A DNA stretch of 64,000 bases from Thermosyntropha sp. (lineage in GTDB: Bacteria; Bacillota; Syntrophomonadia; Syntrophomonadales; Syntrophomonadaceae). The notes under the pieces are model-generated. The model made no database searches and was not told the origin of the DNA. It saw only the letters and a program-made list of their open reading frames with translations. Below are positions 9,418-17,074 of the stretch, piece by piece. Numbering within the stretch: the stretch's first letter is position 1; the number at the start of each line of letters is the position of its first letter. The stretch spans positions 186,001-250,000 of the forward strand of contig NZ_JACDOH010000003.1 in the NCBI RefSeq assembly GCF_017656155.1, written 5' to 3'. The translations under genes and the position numbers were made by a program.

Positions 9418-11013
9418 TTGAGCATAACAGTTAAAGACATGCTACTTATGTTCACAGACTTTAAAATAATGGCAGGAAGCACTGGTCTTAACCGTAAAAT
9501 AAGCACCGTAAGCGTAATGGATGCTCCGGATATCCATGAATGGCTGAAAGGTGGAGAATTTTTAATTACCACTGCTTATATTTTGCGTGATGCCCCTATG
9601 AAAATATCAGAATTGCTGATAAACATTAATAATGTCGGGGCTGCAGCACTAGGTATTAAACTAAATCGATTTATAAAAAAACTGCCTGAAGAAGTTATTC
9701 AAAAATCCGATGAGTTGGGAATTCCCTTAATATACATACCTGATAAATACGCTTTTACCGATATAATAAACCCTGTGTTAAGCCGAATCGTCAATGAACA
9801 AACACGTTTACTTCAATTATCAGAAAATATTCATAATTCTTTTACTCAAATGGTTATAAAAGGAAGCAATGCGCGTCAAATAATCAATAAACTTAAAGAA
9901 ATAATCAATAAAGAAATAGCCTTTATCGATTTTAAATTTGACAAAATATGGAACACCTGTCCATTTGTAAACTGTCCCAACATTTATTTAGATTCCTCAG
10001 CAATAGATAAAATTCTCGAAAAATACAAAACTTTTTCGGTTAAAGTCGAACACCAGCTATATGGATATCTAGTTTTAAATATAGAGAAAAGCCAGGAACT
10101 TACTCCATATGAAAACAAAGCTGTTGAACATGCCATTACTGTATTAATTTTAGAACTTCAAAAAAGACTTTTGCATAAACAAATAGAATCCCGTTATCGT
10201 GATCAGTTTATTCTTGATTTAATTTTCAATAATATTAAATCTAATAAAGAAGTTTTAAACCGAGCTCAACTGTATGGCTGGAATTTTACCCGAGGCGTAT
10301 TAGTATCAATAATAGATATTGATAATTTTAAAGCTCAATACCTTGAAAAAACCATTATGGAAACTAATCGCCCAGAAGATATCCAAGAAAAAATTTTTAA
10401 AACAGCCCAAAATATTTTTCATTACTATATGCCGGAAGCAGCCTGGACCTCATTTACAGACAACATAGTTTTTCTGATCGAAACCGATAAAAATAACTTG
10501 GAAACTACTAAAGAAAAAATAAAAAAAATATGTACCAAAATACAAAAAGAAATAAAAAAAAGCACCGGCTTTTCGCTCACTGTCGGAACAGGAAACTTTT
10601 ATCCCTGTATTACCGAAGCTCACAAAAGCTATCAGGATGCCTTAAAAGCTGTACAAATAGGCAGAAACATATACGGTTCCAACGCTCTTATTTTTTATGA
10701 TGAACTAGGTTCATATAAGCTCCTCGGTTATCTGCACGGCACCCAGATAGCCGAAGAATTTTTAAACCAATACCTTCAAAATCTGATCGACTATGATAAA
10801 AATAACAACACTGAGCTGGTCAAAACCTTATGGTATATATCAAAAAATGACTGGAATTTAAAAGCAGCTGCAAAAGAACTTTTGCTGCATCACAATACAA
10901 TAAAATATCGATTCAATAAAATATGCAACATCCTTCATATAGAAGATTTAAACTGGGAAAACAAGCTAAATCTATCCCTCGCTTTAAAACTATGGAACAT
11001 CAAAAACCGTTAA
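9418..11013 (+). CDS. PucR-family transcriptional regulator
   Basis: DNA-binding regulator of 531 residues. The N-terminal PucR (purine catabolism regulator-like) domain covers about residues 5-130. A GGDEF-like linker region (about 290-420) follows, and the C-terminal HTH_30 domain contains WNLKAAAKELLLHHNTIKYR. Family members usually respond to small metabolites and activate adjacent catabolic genes. It starts with TTG at 9418, supported by AGGTGA five bases upstream. It is followed by a terminator and then by an amidohydrolase/M20/membrane-protein operon in the same direction, so that operon is its most likely target. The inducer is unknown. Confidence 0.9.
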   Translation: MSITVKDMLLMFTDFKIMAGSTGLNRKISTVSVMDAPDIHEWLKGGEFLITTAYILRDAPMKISELLININNVGAAALGIKLNRFIKKLPEEVIQKSDELGIPLIYIPDKYAFTDIINPVLSRIVNEQTRLLQLSENIHNSFTQMVIKGSNARQIINKLKEIINKEIAFIDFKFDKIWNTCPFVNCPNIYLDSSAIDKILEKYKTFSVKVEHQLYGYLVLNIEKSQELTPYENKAVEHAITVLILELQKRLLHKQIESRYRDQFILDLIFNNIKSNKEVLNRAQLYGWNFTRGVLVSIIDIDNFKAQYLEKTIMETNRPEDIQEKIFKTAQNIFHYYMPEAAWTSFTDNIVFLIETDKNNLETTKEKIKKICTKIQKEIKKSTGFSLTVGTGNFYPCITEAHKSYQDALKAVQIGRNIYGSNALIFYDELGSYKLLGYLHGTQIAEEFLNQYLQNLIDYDKNNNTELVKTLWYISKNDWNLKAAAKELLLHHNTIKYRFNKICNILHIEDLNWENKLNLSLALKLWNIKNR

Positions 11014-11025
11014 CTTTTTGTTTTT

Positions 11026-11050
11026 CCGGTATATAAAACCGGATTTTTTT
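11026..11050 (+). terminator. Terminator after the PucR-like gene
   Basis: TCCGGT-ATATAA-AACCGGA followed by eight T residues, starting 12 bp after the stop codon. It separates the regulator from the downstream operon, which must therefore have its own promoter. Confidence 0.85.
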
Positions 11051-11079
11051 TGTTTTATAAGAACAAAGACGATCTTAAA

Positions 11080-11102
11080 CTTATCTGATAAGCTAAATTT
11101 AG
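11080..11102. promoter_or_regulatory. Two adjacent palindromes, candidate operator
   Basis: The 97-bp space between the pucR terminator and the amidohydrolase start contains CTTATCTGATAAG (11080-11092) immediately followed by CTAAATTTAG (11093-11102). Both are palindromes. Their place upstream of the operon suits a regulator site, possibly for the neighbouring PucR-like protein. That assignment is inference only, and I see no convincing canonical promoter here. Confidence 0.35.
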
Positions 11103-11147
11103 AAAAAACAATTCAAATTTTTTCAACATATTAAGGAGGTTGATGAG

Positions 11148-12500
11148 ATGTATAAAACTAAAGTCGGTTCTCTCCCTGATACATTGGCATCAGTGAAAAA
11201 CAGTCAACTTTATGACCCTATAAAGCAAATTCCCGTATCTGGAAGAACCATTTTGAAAAACGGCACCGTAATTGACCCGGCCAATCAAGTAGAGGAAACA
11301 AGAGATGTGGTAATAAGTGGAGATAGAATTGAAGAAATAGGACAGGATATTAAACCTGAAAAAGGCGATATAGTAATCAATTGCGAAAATTTGCTGGTAG
11401 TTCCAGGATTAATTGACATGCACCTGCATCTAGGCGACTTATTTGAAATCAGCACCGCTCCCATCGATTGTGCAGTTGCAGACGGAGTAACTATGGGCTT
11501 ATCTCCCGGAGCTGGCAATACCTTTATGGCCCCAGCTCTTTTAGGAGCAGAAGTCGACAGGGGGCTTCCCATGAACCTGGGGGTATATCTTGGTGCTGTT
11601 AATGTCCTGGGAACCATGCTCTCAGTAGAAGAATTAATCAAGCTTTTTAAAGGTGAACTCGAAGAAGAGATTGGCCTAAATAAAATGACACGCAACCGTA
11701 TTACTTTTGTTACCGCTCCTTTAACAGTAGGCATAAAAGACCATATGGGACACTTTATTATGTCAGATGAAAATATTGATAAAATATTTACCATAACATC
11801 AAGGGCTAAGCTTGTTTATATGTCCCATACTCAGGATCCTGCTCATGCTGAGCGTTTAGTAAACCTTTCCAAAGGTCGTCCACTTCATCTCGCTCACGCC
11901 ACCGCTGCAGGATGTGGCACTCATTCTGATCCGGTAGAAGGTATGGAAACTATTGTTGAATTATGTAAAAAAGAAAATGTAACCGCCGAATTTGTTACTA
12001 CTATGCTTAGAAAAGGCAAAGGAAGTCGCGAAGGCCTCTTAATGCCTGAAAAAGCTCAAAAAATCGCATATGATGCACTGGAAAAAGGAATTGTCAATAT
12101 CCTTATTTCCGACGGCCAAAATGACGCCACAATGAAAGGCTTTGGTGATACCCGAGATAATATTCCTGCTCTCTTGGAACTGGCTGAAATGGGAATTCTA
12201 TCTTTAAAAGATGCTATTGCCACAATGACATGCAACCCAGCTAGATTAATAGCAGAAAGAACTGGAGTTAAATGGTGGATAGAAGAAGTAGGACACTTGG
12301 GCAAAGGTGCTTTAGCTAATATAACAATAATAGATCCTGATGATAAACTGGCTACCTATACCATTGTAAATGGAAAAATAGTAGCCTTTGAAAATCGGGT
12401 AGTAAGAAGAGGACATGGGGCTGGCGGCTGGATAAGCAAATTTGGAATGGTTAGAAAAACTGGCGTAGGAGATTTAGCTTCCATAACCTATCAAGACTAG
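11148..12500 (+). CDS. Metal-dependent amidohydrolase (dihydroorotase/cyclic amidase-like)
   Basis: Amidohydrolase-superfamily enzyme of 450 residues. The N-terminal beta region (ILKNGTVIDPANQ) leads into the metal-binding HxH motif in GLIDMHLHLGD (about residues 90-100). Further ligand candidates are SHTQDPAH and LHLAHATA, with a catalytic Asp candidate in NILISDGQND, and the C-terminus has the usual ANITIIDPDDK beta strand. The family hydrolyses cyclic amides, imides or N-acyl groups; the substrate cannot be read from the sequence. The ATG at 11148 follows AAGGAGGTTGATGAG. It is 15 bp upstream of the M20 gene, pointing to a two-step hydrolysis in one operon. Confidence 0.85.
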   Translation: MYKTKVGSLPDTLASVKNSQLYDPIKQIPVSGRTILKNGTVIDPANQVEETRDVVISGDRIEEIGQDIKPEKGDIVINCENLLVVPGLIDMHLHLGDLFEISTAPIDCAVADGVTMGLSPGAGNTFMAPALLGAEVDRGLPMNLGVYLGAVNVLGTMLSVEELIKLFKGELEEEIGLNKMTRNRITFVTAPLTVGIKDHMGHFIMSDENIDKIFTITSRAKLVYMSHTQDPAHAERLVNLSKGRPLHLAHATAAGCGTHSDPVEGMETIVELCKKENVTAEFVTTMLRKGKGSREGLLMPEKAQKIAYDALEKGIVNILISDGQNDATMKGFGDTRDNIPALLELAEMGILSLKDAIATMTCNPARLIAERTGVKWWIEEVGHLGKGALANITIIDPDDKLATYTIVNGKIVAFENRVVRRGHGAGGWISKFGMVRKTGVGDLASITYQD

Positions 12501-12515
12501 TTGTGAGGTAATGAA

Positions 12516-13700
12516 ATGATCACCGAAATTAAAAAATTTATCCAGCAGTCCAATTACCCCAGTATATTAAAACAGCTTATTCAAACCAATACTTCTAACC
12601 CCCCTGGAGATGAAAAAAAAATAATTGATCTGATACTTTCCTTTTTCCCTGTAGAACAGATAAATTACAAAATCATAAATCATACGGACAGCAGAAGCTC
12701 TCTGATAATTACAGTCGCGGGGAAAAACACCCGAAAATCCATCGCATTCGTCGGACATGTAGATACAGTTCCCGTTACCGATGGAGAAAGCTGGGTTCAT
12801 CCCCCCTTCTCCGGGGAGATAGATGGTGAATATATTTATGGCCGCGGCGCTTCTGACATGAAGGGGGGAATAACCGCCATGATCTTAACAGCCCAATACT
12901 TTATTGAAAATAAAATAATCCCTCCTTACACTGTAAAATTCTGTTTTACTGCTGATGAAGAAGCCGGCGGCTTAGGTATTCAAGCCTTGCGCGATCAAGG
13001 GGACCTTGATGATACCTCCGAAGTATTTATATGCGAACCTTCAGAATGCAAAATTGGAATATCTGAAAAAGGGGCTCTCTGGCTTAAAATCATCGTAAAA
13101 GGCAAAGCTTCTCACGCTGCTCAACCTGAAGAAGGTATTAATGCAGTAGAGTATCTTATAGCCTACATAAACGCATTTAAGACACTTATATTAACAGGTA
13201 AAAGAAATGACCCTCTTTTAGGTCCAACCACAGTTACCATAACACAAATAAAAGGAGGCATCAAATCCAACATAATTCCAGAAGAAGCATATGCAACTCT
13301 GGATATTCGCACTAATACCGACTCTAACCATGGTGAAATTATCAAAAAAGCCGGAGAGCTGGCAGATTTATTTAGCCAGCAATTTCCCGGTTTAAAAATC
13401 AACATCATGGTGGAAAACAACAGACCACCAGTCAATGTTGATCCTAAAGCATCTATCATCAGGGCTTTAACCAAAATCTTAAATGACATGCATCTTACCA
13501 CTGAACTTAAAGGAATGCACTTTTACACCGATGCTTCACAGCTTGTGCCTTATAAAAAAATACCCTTTGTCATTTTGGGTCCGGGGGAAGACAGCATGGC
13601 ACACAAAAAAAATGAACGCATCCTTCTAAATTCAATTGCTACTGCTGCCGAAATTTATATCCGTTATATATTACAAAGGGAGGGGAACAGCAATGTCTGA
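12516..13700 (+). CDS. M20-family metallopeptidase / deacylase (ArgE/DapE-like)
   Basis: Cytosolic di-zinc hydrolase of 394 residues. The M20 landmarks are all present: GHVDTVP (first His ligand), GRGASDMKGG (bridging Asp), TADEEAGG (general-base Glu and metal Glu), CEPSE, and a C-terminal His in EDSMAHKKNE. A lid/dimerisation domain begins near GIKSNIIPEEAYATLDIR. Members cleave N-acyl or N-carbamoyl amino acids and small peptides. In this operon it could process the ring-opened product of the upstream amidohydrolase, which is inference. The ATG at 12516 follows GAGGTAATGAA, and the 3' end overlaps the next gene by 8 bp. Confidence 0.87.
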   Translation: MITEIKKFIQQSNYPSILKQLIQTNTSNPPGDEKKIIDLILSFFPVEQINYKIINHTDSRSSLIITVAGKNTRKSIAFVGHVDTVPVTDGESWVHPPFSGEIDGEYIYGRGASDMKGGITAMILTAQYFIENKIIPPYTVKFCFTADEEAGGLGIQALRDQGDLDDTSEVFICEPSECKIGISEKGALWLKIIVKGKASHAAQPEEGINAVEYLIAYINAFKTLILTGKRNDPLLGPTTVTITQIKGGIKSNIIPEEAYATLDIRTNTDSNHGEIIKKAGELADLFSQQFPGLKINIMVENNRPPVNVDPKASIIRALTKILNDMHLTTELKGMHFYTDASQLVPYKKIPFVILGPGEDSMAHKKNERILLNSIATAAEIYIRYILQREGNSNV

Positions 13701-14892
13701 CAATAATTCTTCTCTAAAACGCCCGGTAGGATCTTTGGCAGGCTTTTTAATATCTATAGCCATTGGTTTAGTTATATACTGGCTTCTAAACAACATTAAA
13801 GGATTGGAAGTTTTTTTAACTTATAATGACATAGTTGCAAAAACAGCTCATGATCCTTTTCACAAACTTTTATGGCTATTAATGGATTTCACCGAAGCTG
13901 AATTTTATGCAGGGGTATTTGCGGGAATATTTATCATCATTGGTGCATTTATTGCCTGGCGTTTAGATGTAAAAAATTCCCGTTTGGCAGGTTTTAATAT
14001 ATGTTATGGCACCAATACGTGGCCATGGGTTTTTGCTTCACAGGTATTATCCATGATTCTGGTGCTATATGTATTAAATTATACTCATCTATTCAATGAG
14101 TACACCTTCCTGCCGACTTTTATAACCGTGGTTGGAGGACCTCCTGCTTTAATGCTGATATACGGTCCTAATCCGCGCGCACTCATAACCGGTTCAATTT
14201 TGGGTGCTTTCATCGCATTCCCTATTGCCTTCTGGCTCATGACCAAAGTTATATCGGTTATAAATGTCCCAGTAGTAGTGGCAAATGTTACTACTATGGC
14301 TCTAATCGGAATAATTATGTGCCAGGTCTTTAAAGTTTTGCCATGGATAGAGAAAACACCATATAAAACTATAAATCGCCAGGTTAAAGAACTGAGCAGA
14401 GAGGAAAAAATACAAGATATGTCTAAACCTTCTTGGTTTATAAGAAGGGTTTTTGCTGATTTCTCTGAGGCTCAATTTTATGGAAATGAAATTGCCGGGA
14501 TATTCCTCATAATAGGTGTAATTATTGATTTTATACTTAATACTGCACATCCTGCTTATGGATCCGGTCTTCTTCCGGCCATGATTTTAGCCCAAATAGT
14601 AGGCTCTGCTACTGGAATATTTCTATACTTTGATAAATGGGTCGAAAAAGGTTGGTATGCTACTTTTGTCCCGGTAGTAAGCAGCGCTCCAGCATGTGTA
14701 TTAGCCTTTGGCGGAACTATCCCGGTAGCCCTATTTGCCGGAATCCTGAGCGGCATCATCGGTGCTCCTTATGCTGAATATCTTGCCAATAAATTACCGG
14801 AAGATTTTCATCCTACCATTGCCAATGTTACTTCCATGGCAGTAACTACAATCATAGTTTATGTAGTAATGCAGGCCTTGCCATGGTTTTAA
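13693..14892 (+). CDS. Polytopic membrane protein with two similar halves (putative transporter)
   Basis: A hydrophobic protein of 399 residues with about 10 predicted membrane segments and no family name I recognise. The two halves repeat each other: MDFTEAEFYAGVFAGIFIII against ADFSEAQFYGNEIAGIFLII; ALITGSILGAFIAFPIAFWL against ALFAGILSGIIGAPYAEYLA; and ANVTTMAL..LPWI against ANVTSMAV..LPWF. Such duplication is typical of transporters. The true start is the ATG at 13693, behind AAAGGGAGGGGAACAGCA and overlapping the M20 stop. Translational coupling with the two hydrolases suggests it imports or exports their substrate; the substrate is unknown. Confidence 0.8.
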   Translation: MSDNNSSLKRPVGSLAGFLISIAIGLVIYWLLNNIKGLEVFLTYNDIVAKTAHDPFHKLLWLLMDFTEAEFYAGVFAGIFIIIGAFIAWRLDVKNSRLAGFNICYGTNTWPWVFASQVLSMILVLYVLNYTHLFNEYTFLPTFITVVGGPPALMLIYGPNPRALITGSILGAFIAFPIAFWLMTKVISVINVPVVVANVTTMALIGIIMCQVFKVLPWIEKTPYKTINRQVKELSREEKIQDMSKPSWFIRRVFADFSEAQFYGNEIAGIFLIIGVIIDFILNTAHPAYGSGLLPAMILAQIVGSATGIFLYFDKWVEKGWYATFVPVVSSAPACVLAFGGTIPVALFAGILSGIIGAPYAEYLANKLPEDFHPTIANVTSMAVTTIIVYVVMQALPWF

Positions 14893-14932
14893 GCTAGCTT
14901 AGAAAATAACATACCAGACTCCATTTATAAAT

Positions 14933-14970
14933 AAGGGCAAGTTTAAAATATCAGCTTGCCCTTATTTTTA
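14933..14970 (+). terminator. Operon terminator
   Basis: Perfect 9-bp stem AAGGGCAAG/CTTGCCCTT with a 13-nt loop and an ATTTTTAT tail, 40 bp after the membrane-protein stop. It closes the amidohydrolase-M20-membrane protein operon. Confidence 0.85.
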
Positions 14971-15045
14971 TACTAAAATAAAAAAGTGCTTATTCCGGTT
15001 AAATAGCCGTAATAAACACTTTAACTAATCATCTTGAATAATAAA

Positions 15046-15122
15046 TGGTCGGGGCGACAGGACTTGAACCTGCGACCTTCTGATCCCAAATCAGACGCGC
15101 TCCCAAACTGCGCCACGCCCCG
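15046..15122 (-). tRNA. tRNA-Pro (anticodon TGG)
   Basis: A complete 77-nt cloverleaf on the minus strand. Acceptor CGGGGCG pairs with CGCCCCG, CCA is encoded at 15046-15048, the T arm is GGTTCAAGTCC, and the anticodon stem CTGAT/ATCAG encloses the loop TTTGGGA with TGG. Confidence 0.95.
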
Positions 15123-15169
15123 AACAGCAGCGGTTATATTTTATCACTGCTGCCCGCATTTTGTCAAAT

Positions 15170-15766
15170 CTAATCTTCTACAGGCGGTCTCCATATTTCC
15201 CAAACTCTTCCAGCTAAATCAGTCGACGGTTTAAGCGTCTGACCTCCTTCTTGCCAGCCCGAAGGCATAACTTCACCTGTTTCTCGATTATGCTGGAATG
15301 CCTTTATCTGCCTTAAAAGTTCCTGCGGATTTCTTCCTACCGGGGGAGCTAATATTTCGGCAGCCTGAATCACTCCATCAGGATCAATTAAAAATCTGCC
15401 CCTTATGTCAACACCCGCGGCCTCATCGTATACCCCGTACATACTGCCTATTTTCCCACCGCGGTCAGACAACATGGGAAATGGTATTCCTCCTTCAACC
15501 ATCTTCGAAAGCTCGGTTTCATTCCAAACTTTATGGGAAAATACACTATCTACACTTACTGCGATAACTTCCACCCCTAATGCCTGAAGTTCACCATAGC
15601 TCACAGCTATGTGCGATAATTCAGTAGGTCATACAAAGGTAAAATCTCCCGGGTAAAAACATAAAACAACCCATTTTCCTAGATAATCAGATAGTTTAAC
15701 TTTTACGATTTTTCCCTGATGAAAAGCATCTGCTTCAAAATCAGGTGCTTTACGGGTTACTAGCAT
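15170..15766 (-). CDS. Peroxiredoxin, selenocysteine-containing (UGA at codon 46)
   Basis: AhpC/TSA-family peroxidase that reduces H2O2 and organic hydroperoxides. Translated through one in-frame TGA (15631-15629), it gives 198 residues with GDFTFVUPTE at 41-50. Sec46 stands exactly where the peroxidatic Cys of FTFVCPTE belongs, and the frame is intact on both sides. The region that normally holds the resolving Cys (VCPAGW) reads EVMPSGW, so no classical resolving Cys is seen; Cys36 is the only other thiol. The ATG at 15766 follows AGGGGGAG. A SECIS-like hairpin lies just after the TGA. PrxU of Eubacterium acidaminophilum is a known precedent. It is divergent from the SOD gene, so the pair looks like an oxygen-defence locus. 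Confidence 0.92.
15576..15631 (-). promoter_or_regulatory. SECIS-like stem-loop of the peroxiredoxin UGA
   Basis: Immediately after the TGA the mRNA can fold CCTA/TAGG, CTGAA/TTCAG and CAC/GTG helices below a perfect apical stem ATAGCT-GTG-AGCTAT (15610-15596). The G-containing apical loop begins 24 nt after the UGA, within the spacing usual for bacterial SECIS elements, which lie inside the coding sequence. The fold was found by eye. Confidence 0.75.
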
Positions 15767-15805
15767 TTCATCTCCCCCTTGCAATTAAAATTTTCCTATA
15801 GCTTA

Positions 15806-15835
15806 ATTTTATTTTCAAGCGACTGCAAATGTCAA
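15806..15835 (-). promoter_or_regulatory. Candidate sigma-A promoter of the peroxiredoxin gene
   Basis: On the minus strand, TTGACA (15835-15830) and TAAAAT (15811-15806) are separated by 18 nt, about 40 bp upstream of the ATG. Confidence 0.55.
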
Positions 15836-16088
15836 AATATTTCTTATATAAACAAGGATTATATTATTAAAATTTATACTTATTATAATTTATATTCATA
15901 TTAAAGTGAAAAACATGGTATGACATACCATTCAGAATACCCTTTAATACTTTACTAAATCTTAATATTTATGGCAAAAAATAAAAACAAATATAAATTA
16001 TTAAAACAATATATGTTAAAATATCAGCATAGATATTATTGCAATATGAAATAAGCATTCAAAAAACCGCGTACAAGGAGGAATTTAA
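15836..16088. other. AT-rich intergenic region upstream of the SOD gene
   Basis: With the promoter just described, this is a gene-free stretch of about 320 bp between the divergent peroxiredoxin and SOD genes. It is very AT-rich with several TATAAT-like hexamers, but I cannot pick one convincing SOD promoter and see no coding signal. Confidence 0.5.
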
Positions 16089-16661
16089 ATGGATTACAAA
16101 CTACCACTCCTGCCTTATGATGAAAATGCGCTTGAACCAATTATCTCCCGGGAAACTATTCAATATCACTACGGAAAACATCACCAGACTTATGTAAACA
16201 ATCTCAATAAACTTATCAAAGATACCCCCTTAGAAAACATCACCCTTGAAGAAATCATAAAACGCGCTTCCGGTTCTTTATTCAACAATGCTGCTCAGGT
16301 TTTCAACCATACCTTTTACTGGAACTGTTTAACCCCCAATGTTGAAAAACCAACAGAAAAAGTAATAAAAGCATTAGAAAAAAGCTTTGGCTCCTTCGAC
16401 AACTTCAAAACTGAATTTTCACAGGCTGCAGTATCTCTTTTCGGTTCCGGCTGGGTATGGCTGGTTAAAGATGAAAAAGGACAGTTATCAATTGAAAGCA
16501 CCAGCAATGCTGACACTCCAATAGTCAGGCACAAAATTCCTCTTTTAACTATTGATGTTTGGGAACATGCTTATTATATCGACTACCGAAACAACCGGGC
16601 ACTTTATGTCGAAAAATTCTGGGATATAATAAACTGGAATTTTATAGAAGAAAATCTATAA
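16089..16661 (+). CDS. sodA: Superoxide dismutase, Fe/Mn type
   Basis: Cytosolic enzyme that dismutates superoxide to H2O2 and O2. At 190 residues it is close to the usual length. The four metal ligands are visible: His27 (in IQYHYGKHH), a His in QVFNHTFYWN, and Asp and His in TIDVWEHAYYIDY. The metal cannot be decided by eye. The ATG at 16089 follows AAGGAGGAATTTAA. It faces away from the seleno-peroxiredoxin gene, and the pair would detoxify superoxide and then peroxide in sequence. The prophage begins 80 bp downstream. Confidence 0.93.
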   Translation: MDYKLPLLPYDENALEPIISRETIQYHYGKHHQTYVNNLNKLIKDTPLENITLEEIIKRASGSLFNNAAQVFNHTFYWNCLTPNVEKPTEKVIKALEKSFGSFDNFKTEFSQAAVSLFGSGWVWLVKDEKGQLSIESTSNADTPIVRHKIPLLTIDVWEHAYYIDYRNNRALYVEKFWDIINWNFIEENL

Positions 16662-16715
16662 AATTCCATAAATAGAAAGGGAAAGGTTGGAGGTTAAAAA
16701 GCTAAAATAAAGCAA

Positions 16716-16748
16716 AAAACCATGCCTTCTAGCATGGTTTTTATTTTC
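16716..16748 (-). terminator. Orphaned native terminator of the tRNA operon
   Basis: AACCATGC/GCATGGTT stem with a TTTTTT tail on the minus strand, just outside attL and next to the remnant of the tRNA-Lys 3' end. Before integration it would have ended the leftward tRNA operon. Its plus-strand reading can also serve the SOD gene. Confidence 0.75.
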
Positions 16749-16798
16749 AAAATGGTGGGTCATCCGCGACTCGAACGCGGGACACCCTGATTAAAAGT
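16741..16798. repeat. attL: left copy of the 58-bp direct repeat
   Basis: Identical to 52607-52664. It contains the last part of tRNA-Lys from the anticodon loop to CCA on the minus strand. The adjacent sequence cannot complete the tRNA, so this copy is a non-functional remnant left by integration. Confidence 0.97.
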
Positions 16799-16941
16799 TA
16801 TATAAGCAGCATAAAAATAATAAAACGTGTTTAAGTATGAAAAACGATGTTAAAGCAAATACCTTAAAATAGAAGCTGTTTTTGTATTGGCTTTAAAAAC
16901 AATTAATAAATATACAGTATTTATATTAAAATTAAAAACAA

Positions 16942-16962
16942 ATGTGACCTGGAATGTGACCT
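16942..16962. promoter_or_regulatory. Putative integrase arm-type sites, left arm
   Basis: ATGTGACCT occurs twice (16942-16950 and 16954-16962) with a 12-bp period, 144 bp inside attL. The same 9-mer pair with the same period occurs inside attR at 52527-52547. Matched repeats in both arms are expected of arm-type binding sites for the N-terminal domain of the integrase. Confidence 0.6.
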
Positions 16963-17074
16963 ACTAAAAATGTAGCATTTTTGATAAATTAATTCTTTAT
17001 ATGTGAAGGATTTTCTGTTTTAAGATAGAATTTTAGAATTTTAGAATTTAAATTTTACAGAGAGGGGTAATGTG

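Noticed and set aside
15034-15234. Plus-strand frame over tRNA-Pro (66 residues)
   Set aside because: It reads through the antisense of a tRNA and a terminator region; no ribosome site or family features.
15604-15640. Peroxiredoxin as a pseudogene truncated by a nonsense codon
   Set aside because: The TGA sits precisely at the peroxidatic Cys position, the frame is intact on both sides, and a SECIS-like fold follows, so selenocysteine is far more likely.
16749-16798. A second tRNA-Lys gene at the left end of the prophage
   Set aside because: Only the 3' half is present; sequence beyond 16798 does not form D arm or acceptor partner. It is an attachment-site remnant.
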